DNA of 59,653 bases, from the NCBI GenBank assembly GCA_900469625.1, contig UBXV01000014.1:59045-118697 (forward strand), given 5' to 3'. Shown piece by piece: positions 56,267 through 59,653 of this stretch (its first letter is position 1; each line of letters opens with the position of its first letter). A model generated the notes under the pieces. It made no database searches and was not told the origin of the DNA. It was given only the letters and a program-made list of their open reading frames with translations. Source of the stretch: Hyphomicrobiales bacterium (GTDB taxonomy: Bacteria; Pseudomonadota; Alphaproteobacteria; Rhizobiales; Rhizobiaceae). A program made the translations under genes and the position numbers.

Positions 56267-56707
56267 ATGAATGCATCCGAACATATCGACCAGCTGATTG
56301 CCGACCTGAATGCTGACACCGGCGACTGGCGCGGCAAGACGCTCGCCAGCCTTCGCAAGAGCATCCTTGCCGTCGACAAGGATATTGTCGAGGAATGGAA
56401 GTGGATGGGGAGCCCGGTGTGGTCGTTGGGTGGCATCATCGCCGTCGGCAACGCCCACAAGGACAAGGTGAAGCTGACCTTTTCGCACGGCGCCAGCCTG
56501 CCCGACCCCGAAAACCTGTTCAACAACGGGCTCAACGGCAAGGTCTGGCGGGCGATCGACCTGTTCCAGGGCGACGAAATCGATGAGCCGGCTTTCCAGA
56601 ACCTGATCCGTGCCGCCATCGAATTCAACAGGGCCAAGGCCGACGCAAAGAAGAAGAAAGCGCCTGCCGGCAGCCGGGCAAAGGCGGCAAAGAGCAAAGA
56701 CACCTGA
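56267..56707 (+). CDS. DUF1801-family protein with basic tail
   Basis: 146 residues. The DUF1801 core (VEEWKWMGSPVWSLGGIIAV, KVKLTFSHGASLPDP) is followed by a lysine/alanine-rich tail (DAKKKKAPAGSRAKAAKS) that may bind nucleic acid. GGAGGAG precedes the ATG at 56267. Function unknown. Confidence 0.85.
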   Translation: MNASEHIDQLIADLNADTGDWRGKTLASLRKSILAVDKDIVEEWKWMGSPVWSLGGIIAVGNAHKDKVKLTFSHGASLPDPENLFNNGLNGKVWRAIDLFQGDEIDEPAFQNLIRAAIEFNRAKADAKKKKAPAGSRAKAAKSKDT

Positions 56708-56780
56708 CGCGATGCGCCTCGCCGTCAGCGCGGCAGCGCGATCCTCGAAATAGCAGCGCGCCCGGCGACCGCAATGCGCC

Positions 56781-57155
56781 TCAGGCGAGGTCGATCTTCA
56801 CCGCCTGCCCGATATAGTCGGCGAGAGCCTCCGCGTTGAATTCGTCCAGATTGCGCACGAAGACATTGCGGTTGACCTTGCCGAGGCCCTGAAGCAGGCC
56901 ATGGCGGTCGTCGATCAGCACGCCCTTCGCGAAGGCGAAATTGACGCCCTTCTTGGTGGGGCTGATCCCGATGATATCGCGCTTCAGCCTGTAGACCGGT
57001 ATGCCGTAATAGGCCTCGGTGCCGCCGCGCATGCCTTCCTTAAGCTCAGGCGCCACCTTTCGGATCAGTGCCCGGAAAGCCTCGACGACGGGCCGATGCT
57101 CGGGCTGCACCTTGTCGTCGATGAATGCATCCACTGCCTTGTCCATGCGGCTCAT
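56781..57155 (-). CDS. DUF1801-family protein
   Basis: 124 residues: EAYYGIPVYRLKRDIIGISP and KKGVNFAFAKGVLIDD identify a second, distinct DUF1801 member beside the one at 56267, on the other strand. Start at 57155 (MSRMDKAV); a second in-frame ATG is nine bases later. Function unknown. Confidence 0.85.
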   Translation of the reverse strand: MSRMDKAVDAFIDDKVQPEHRPVVEAFRALIRKVAPELKEGMRGGTEAYYGIPVYRLKRDIIGISPTKKGVNFAFAKGVLIDDRHGLLQGLGKVNRNVFVRNLDEFNAEALADYIGQAVKIDLA

Positions 57156-57357
57156 CCCATCTTGCGGGCAGGCACGGCGCCGGCCGAAACAATGGATTTT
57201 CAGAAAACGGGAGCATCCCGTCAAGCCGCAATCCAGGATTGGCGACATCGGTCAAGACCGGATGTCTTCCCGCTTCGAGCGCAATCACGGCAATGCGCTG
57301 CCGTCCCGCTCCCGGCCGTTTCCTGACGCAAGACCGCCCGCGGATTTTTCTCGAAAC

Positions 57358-58590
57358 CTAGTGTCCGCCAAGCACCAGCGTCTGCACCGGCAGCATCAGC
57401 GCCTGTATCCGCAGGATCATGGCGTGGACGAGGCCCACGGCATCGACCCCGTGCAGATAGGCCCAGCGCACGGTGCTGATCCCCGGCTCGTCCAGCTTGT
57501 CGTGATTGCTGGTATAGGCATTGGCGATGCAGCTGCTGCCGGGCGGCACGTCATCAAGCACGCCGGGATAGAGCGGCTCCATCACCACGGTCAGCGTGCC
57601 AGGTTGAGAGATCTGCGTGACGTCGACGAGCTGGTCACTCGCCCGGACCTGGCCCGATGCGATCACGTCCTGCACTTCGGTGACGACAAGGGGGATGATG
57701 GTGAAGGGCTTGCCGATGCAGGTGGCCTCGCCGATCATGCCGACCTTCATCACCTGCGCCTCGATCTGGCCGAAACCGGCGACAAGCCGCGCGCGGCCCG
57801 CATTTTCCGGGACAAGGACGCCGGCCGGCCGCAACAGCGGGTTGACCACCTCGCCGACCCTGAGGGTGAACTGCTGCACCGTGCCGGAAACGCCGGCACG
57901 AACCGTGGTCTTGCCGATGTCGATTTCGGCCTGCTTCAGATTGGCTTCAGCCGTGGCCTTTTGCGACGGCAGGAGCGAATTGATCTTCGTCTCCAGCGTC
58001 TGCTTGCCGGAAACGGCGGCCGTCAGCGCGCCCTTTCGCCCCTCGAGTGCCACTTGCCGGCGCTCGATTTCACGGCGGGCGACGACGTTGGCGTTGAGCC
58101 GGTTCAGCTCGACCTGGGTATCGTATTCGTCTTGCGCCTGCTTTACCGCGGCTTCCGCCTGGACGATCGCGCCGTCGGCGGCCACAAGTTCCGTGCGCGT
58201 CACGGCCATCTGGGCGTCGACTTCGGCAATCTGGCGGCGCGCGAGTTCGGCGGTCGCCTCCTCCTCGCTGCTATCCAGCTTGAACAGCGGCTGGCCGGCC
58301 TTCACCTTCTCGAAACGGGTGGCATAGATCTCCGATACGCGGCCGCCCGCCTCCGGCAGGATCGCCACGGTGCGGAATGCCGACGTGACGTTCTTGGTCG
58401 ACGGATGGAAGTAGAAGATGAGCGTGATCAGCGAGATCGTCAGAACGATGCAGGCGGTAATGCCCCAGCGCAGCTCGAACCAGACGGAATAGATGGTGAT
58501 CTCGCGGCCAAGCCGCTTGCCCTGCCCATAGCGGCGGAAGAGATAATCCGGAAAGATCGTCAAAAGCGAGCAAAGCAGAAACTCGAACAT
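57358..58590 (-). CDS. HlyD-family membrane adaptor (YibH/YiaV type)
   Basis: 410 residues. An N-terminal region FPDYLFRRYGQGKRLGREIT, one membrane span (ITACIVLTISLITLIFYF), barrel/lipoyl parts (ILPEAGGRVSEIYATRFEKV) and a coiled coil (about 120-230). The usual family partner is a transporter, but none is adjacent; only a small membrane protein encoded 3 bp upstream. Expected in the inner membrane facing the periplasm. Confidence 0.88.
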   Translation of the reverse strand: MFEFLLCSLLTIFPDYLFRRYGQGKRLGREITIYSVWFELRWGITACIVLTISLITLIFYFHPSTKNVTSAFRTVAILPEAGGRVSEIYATRFEKVKAGQPLFKLDSSEEEATAELARRQIAEVDAQMAVTRTELVAADGAIVQAEAAVKQAQDEYDTQVELNRLNANVVARREIERRQVALEGRKGALTAAVSGKQTLETKINSLLPSQKATAEANLKQAEIDIGKTTVRAGVSGTVQQFTLRVGEVVNPLLRPAGVLVPENAGRARLVAGFGQIEAQVMKVGMIGEATCIGKPFTIIPLVVTEVQDVIASGQVRASDQLVDVTQISQPGTLTVVMEPLYPGVLDDVPPGSSCIANAYTSNHDKLDEPGISTVRWAYLHGVDAVGLVHAMILRIQALMLPVQTLVLGGH

Positions 58591-58593
58591 GGA

Positions 58594-59043
58594 TCATGCC
58601 TTCCCTTCGATCGACGGATGAACCGGCACGGCCGGTCCGTGCGCCGTTTCCGGCCCGTTCCCCTCCACCACATCGCGCTCCGGCACCGTCGGTGGGTCCG
58701 CCTTGCCGGCAAGACGCTCCAGCGATTGCGCAATCGACGACAGCGGGGAGGAAAAATCGGGCAGGTCGATCAGGGCCAGGAGCAGCGCCGCCCCCCAGAG
58801 AAGGTTGTTGTGGGTCAACAGCGAGAGCAACGCCAAGACCGCCACCAGCTCGAGCTGGATCTTGTTGGTCTTGTGCGCCATGACCTCCGGCAGGGAGTGC
58901 AGCCGCAGATAAAGGGTGCCGAGACCGAAAATCGCCACGAGCAGGAAAACCGCGACGACATTGAGCAGCACATCCGTCTGGCCGGGCGCCGTGATGAACG
59001 CTGGAAGGTGATGGACGGCAACGGGATGAACGGCCTCGGACAT
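58594..59043 (-). CDS. Small inner-membrane partner of the HlyD adaptor
   Basis: About 149 residues. Two or three hydrophobic spans in the first half (VAVFLLVAIFGLGTLYLRL and LLSLLTHNNLLWGAALLLAL), followed by a soluble proline-rich C-terminal tail. The position, immediately before an HlyD gene with 3 bp between, resembles the YibI/YibH and YiaW/YiaV pairs of enterobacteria (DUF3302). GGGGAGAC precedes the ATG. Confidence 0.8.
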   Translation of the reverse strand: MSEAVHPVAVHHLPAFITAPGQTDVLLNVVAVFLLVAIFGLGTLYLRLHSLPEVMAHKTNKIQLELVAVLALLSLLTHNNLLWGAALLLALIDLPDFSSPLSSIAQSLERLAGKADPPTVPERDVVEGNGPETAHGPAVPVHPSIEGKA

Positions 59044-59046
59044 CAT

Positions 59047-59404
59047 GTCTCCCCAACAGCAGGCTGAATCAGCATGTGAGGAGATTAGCACAGTCTCATT
59101 AAATGCAAGGGATAATTGCAGAAAATCTTCCCGTGGCACATCGATGGGCCGTGCCTGACGTCACGTCACCCCAGAGAGCGAGATGCCGATAGCGGCCAGG
59201 TCCGAGTGCGCTTGAGCCCAAGGCGAAGGGTGTTCCCGATGTCTGTGCCCCCCGATGGCTTTTCCCGCTCATTTGCCGGGCGACAGGCTCTTAGAGACAC
59301 GGTCGGGCCAAAGCGCCAGGGAAAGAACGGCCATGCGGCCCACGGGCTCGGCATGTCGACGCGGGATCACCTGATCCGCCACACAGGTGCCGCCGCGGTC
59401 GGCC
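59047..59404. other. Gene-free stretch
   Basis: 358 bp between the membrane-protein start and the stop of the cut-off gene. I see no gene; it should contain the promoter of the 58594 gene and the 3' untranslated end of the next gene. Confidence 0.4.
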
Positions 59405-59653
59405 TCAGTCCTTTTCCCTCAGCGTCTCCTTCTGGGTGATCAGCCGGGCGCTGTGCTGGCCGCTGAGATAGGTCCAGAACCAGCTCCAGGCGACGGCAAA
59501 GCGGCTGCGGGTGCCGATCAGGAAGTAGATGTGGGCGATGCCCCAGATCCACCAGGCAAGCGCGCCCTTGAGCTTGAAGCGGCCGAAATCGATGATCGCC
59601 GCCCGCCGGCCGATCGTGGCCAGGCTCCCCTGGTGGCGATAGCGAAAATCGCC
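59405..59653 (-). CDS. Type II NADH dehydrogenase, C-terminal part (cut by window edge)
   Basis: 82 codons plus stop, running off the right edge, so it has no start inside the window. The C-terminus has FRYRHQGSLATIGRRAAIID then FGRFKLKGALAWWIWG and HIYFLIGTRSR, the membrane-anchoring tail of NDH-2-type flavoprotein NADH dehydrogenases. The full protein would move electrons from NADH to quinone at the inner membrane. The remaining 5' part must lie beyond the window. Confidence 0.9.
   Translation of the reverse strand, partial: GDFRYRHQGSLATIGRRAAIIDFGRFKLKGALAWWIWGIAHIYFLIGTRSRFAVAWSWFWTYLSGQHSARLITQKETLREKD

Overview
The window is high-GC alphaproteobacterial chromosomal DNA, most likely from a Rhizobiaceae member (Ensifer/Sinorhizobium or a close relative). 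The inference rests on the dense LysR/TetR/GNAT/SDR content, a class III adenylate cyclase with TolB-like and TPR regions, an FtrA-type GlxA/AraC regulator beside a rhodanese, a DUF1127 protein, and REP-like hairpins with the arm GCGGGGAGAGGG. There are no rRNA or tRNA genes, CRISPR arrays, transposases or phage genes that I can see. It reads as ordinary accessory-rich chromosome made of many short regulator-plus-target modules.

Layout. 0-1.4 kb: REP-like hairpins and an Xre/RES toxin-antitoxin pair. 2-5.5 kb: LysR divergent from a cupin/aldo-keto reductase/SDR run. 5.5-14.2 kb: two related Tat-type sulfatases in inverted orientation around a LysR, two aminotransferases, a DUF4180 protein and a siderophore-interacting flavoprotein. 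14.2-17.9 kb: VOC protein, methyltransferase, a 32-residue membrane protein, third sulfatase. 18-27 kb: small secreted proteins and lipoproteins, an L,D-transpeptidase overlapping an orphan glycine-betaine-type binding protein, a run of tiny genes, a cold-shock protein, an HxlR/imine-reductase-like divergent pair and a 1-Cys peroxiredoxin. 27.6-34.5 kb: adenylate cyclase, an unknown protein, an arginase-family protein, a MYG1-type protein, a MarR-GNAT fusion with a large perfect operator palindrome, and a LysE exporter. 35-42 kb: small XRE regulator, Nudix hydrolase, ilvC, two TetR regulators, a LysR/EamA pair and a CPBP protease. 42-51.6 kb: MacA/MacB-type efflux, peptidase E, LysR, GFA, SDR, an Lrp/transporter pair and a Crp-family regulator. 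52-59.6 kb: fourth sulfatase, ftrA/rhodanese/GNAT, two DUF1801 proteins, an HlyD-type adaptor with a small membrane partner, and the 3' end of a type II NADH dehydrogenase cut by the window edge.

The unifying theme is sulfate-ester use: four sulfatases in 48 kb, three with Tat-like and one with Sec-type export signals, and no formylglycine-generating enzyme or sulfate transporter in the window. A GTAAC-N-GTTAC palindrome lies upstream of two of the four and of the siderophore-interacting gene, with a half-site upstream of a third; this is the best candidate for an undescribed regulatory link. Many regulators carry a clear palindrome in their own upstream region (Xre/RES, HxlR, MarR-GNAT, both TetRs, Lrp), so the window is rich in testable operator-regulator pairs.

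All product names come from reading motifs by eye. Starts were chosen from Shine-Dalgarno spacing and family alignment; no searches were run.
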